Shown here: positions 5,979 to 6,066 of the stretch, one piece after another | Position numbering within the stretch: position 1 is the first letter of the stretch | Layout: each line of letters opens with the position of its first letter | Assembly (NCBI GenBank): GCA_023446865.1 | Contig: JAEXPL010000033.1 | Coordinates: 1-6,066 of the forward strand | Length of the DNA stretch: 6,066 nt | Direction: 5' to 3' | Source: Verrucomicrobiota bacterium | GTDB taxonomy: Bacteria; Verrucomicrobiota; Verrucomicrobiia; Opitutales; Opitutaceae | The notes under the pieces: generated by a model | The model's input: the letters and a program-made list of their open reading frames with translations, nothing else | Database searches by the model: none | What the model was told of the DNA's origin: nothing | Program-made: the position numbers and the translations under genes

Positions 5979-6007
5979 GTGGCGACGGGGCCGGCCCCGT
6001 CGCTCAC
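5979..6007. terminator. Perfect 22-base palindrome, probable bidirectional terminator
   Basis: Bases 5982-6003 are a perfect palindrome (GCGACGGGG, CCGG, then its complement). The stem extends by GTG (5979-5981) pairing with CAC (6005-6007) past one bulged T. It fills the gap between the stop at 5962-5964 and the stop of the convergent minus-strand frame at 6004-6006. There is no T-run on either strand, so it may act as a U-less hairpin terminator or an RNA end protector. Position between convergent ends is the main support. Confidence 0.55.
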
Positions 6008-6066
6008 GCGCCCGCGGGAATGAGCTCGCGCAGTCTCGTACGCACCGCGGTGAGCGCTTCGTCGCC
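6004..6066 (-). CDS. C-terminal end of an unidentified convergent gene (partial)
   Basis: The minus strand is open from the window edge and encodes 20 residues ending RTRLRELIPAGA before TGA at 6006-6004. Sixteen of the twenty codons end in G or C, as in the neighbouring genes, and the charged amphipathic ending looks like a normal protein C-terminus. The fragment is too short to identify. A plus-strand frame from an ATG at 5969 is also open to the window edge (MEVRGDGAGPVAHAP...), but it would read through the palindrome and looks less natural. Sequence beyond 6066 would settle which strand is coding. Confidence 0.5.
   Translation of the reverse strand, partial: GDEALTAVRTRLRELIPAGA

Overview
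The window is about 70% GC for most of its length. It most resembles a Verrucomicrobiota genome, probably of the Opitutaceae type. The reasons are an FG-GAP/ASPIC surface protein, weak or absent Shine-Dalgarno sites, a lysine/alanine/proline-rich tail fused to a starch-binding-like domain, and strong codon bias towards G/C in third positions. This placement comes from remembered family resemblance, not from a search.

Layout from left to right. (1) The 5'-truncated end of a large FG-GAP/VCBS repeat protein with a C-terminal ASPIC/UnbV domain runs to 1037. (2) From about 1108 to 1780 lies a patch of visibly lower GC. It holds a 227-base leader region and one small gene for a secreted protein I do not recognise (1265-1717), followed by a good rho-independent terminator. 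(3) A large polytopic membrane protein (1897-4326) looks like a GT-C/STT3-type glycosyltransferase with a C-terminal helical-repeat domain. (4) About 100 bases later comes an uncharacterised protein (4427-5134) with an HxD...H...R pattern like that of Fe(II)/2-oxoglutarate oxygenases; it resembles DUF1826 proteins. (5) tRNA-Ala(CGC) lies on the minus strand (5214-5289). (6) A 276-base hairpin-rich intergenic stretch leads into a small CBM20/CBM48-like protein (5566-5964). (7) A perfect 22-base palindrome separates that gene from the last 20 codons of a probable convergent minus-strand gene that runs off the window.

No obvious pathway links these genes. The membrane protein and the HxD protein are co-directional and could be co-transcribed, but the 100-base gap makes this uncertain. 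I see no CRISPR array, insertion sequence, transposase, integrase, phage gene or defence system. Most of the window reads as ordinary chromosome. The parts deserving a second look are the low-GC island, the HxD protein, and the structured leader plus palindrome around the CBM-like gene.
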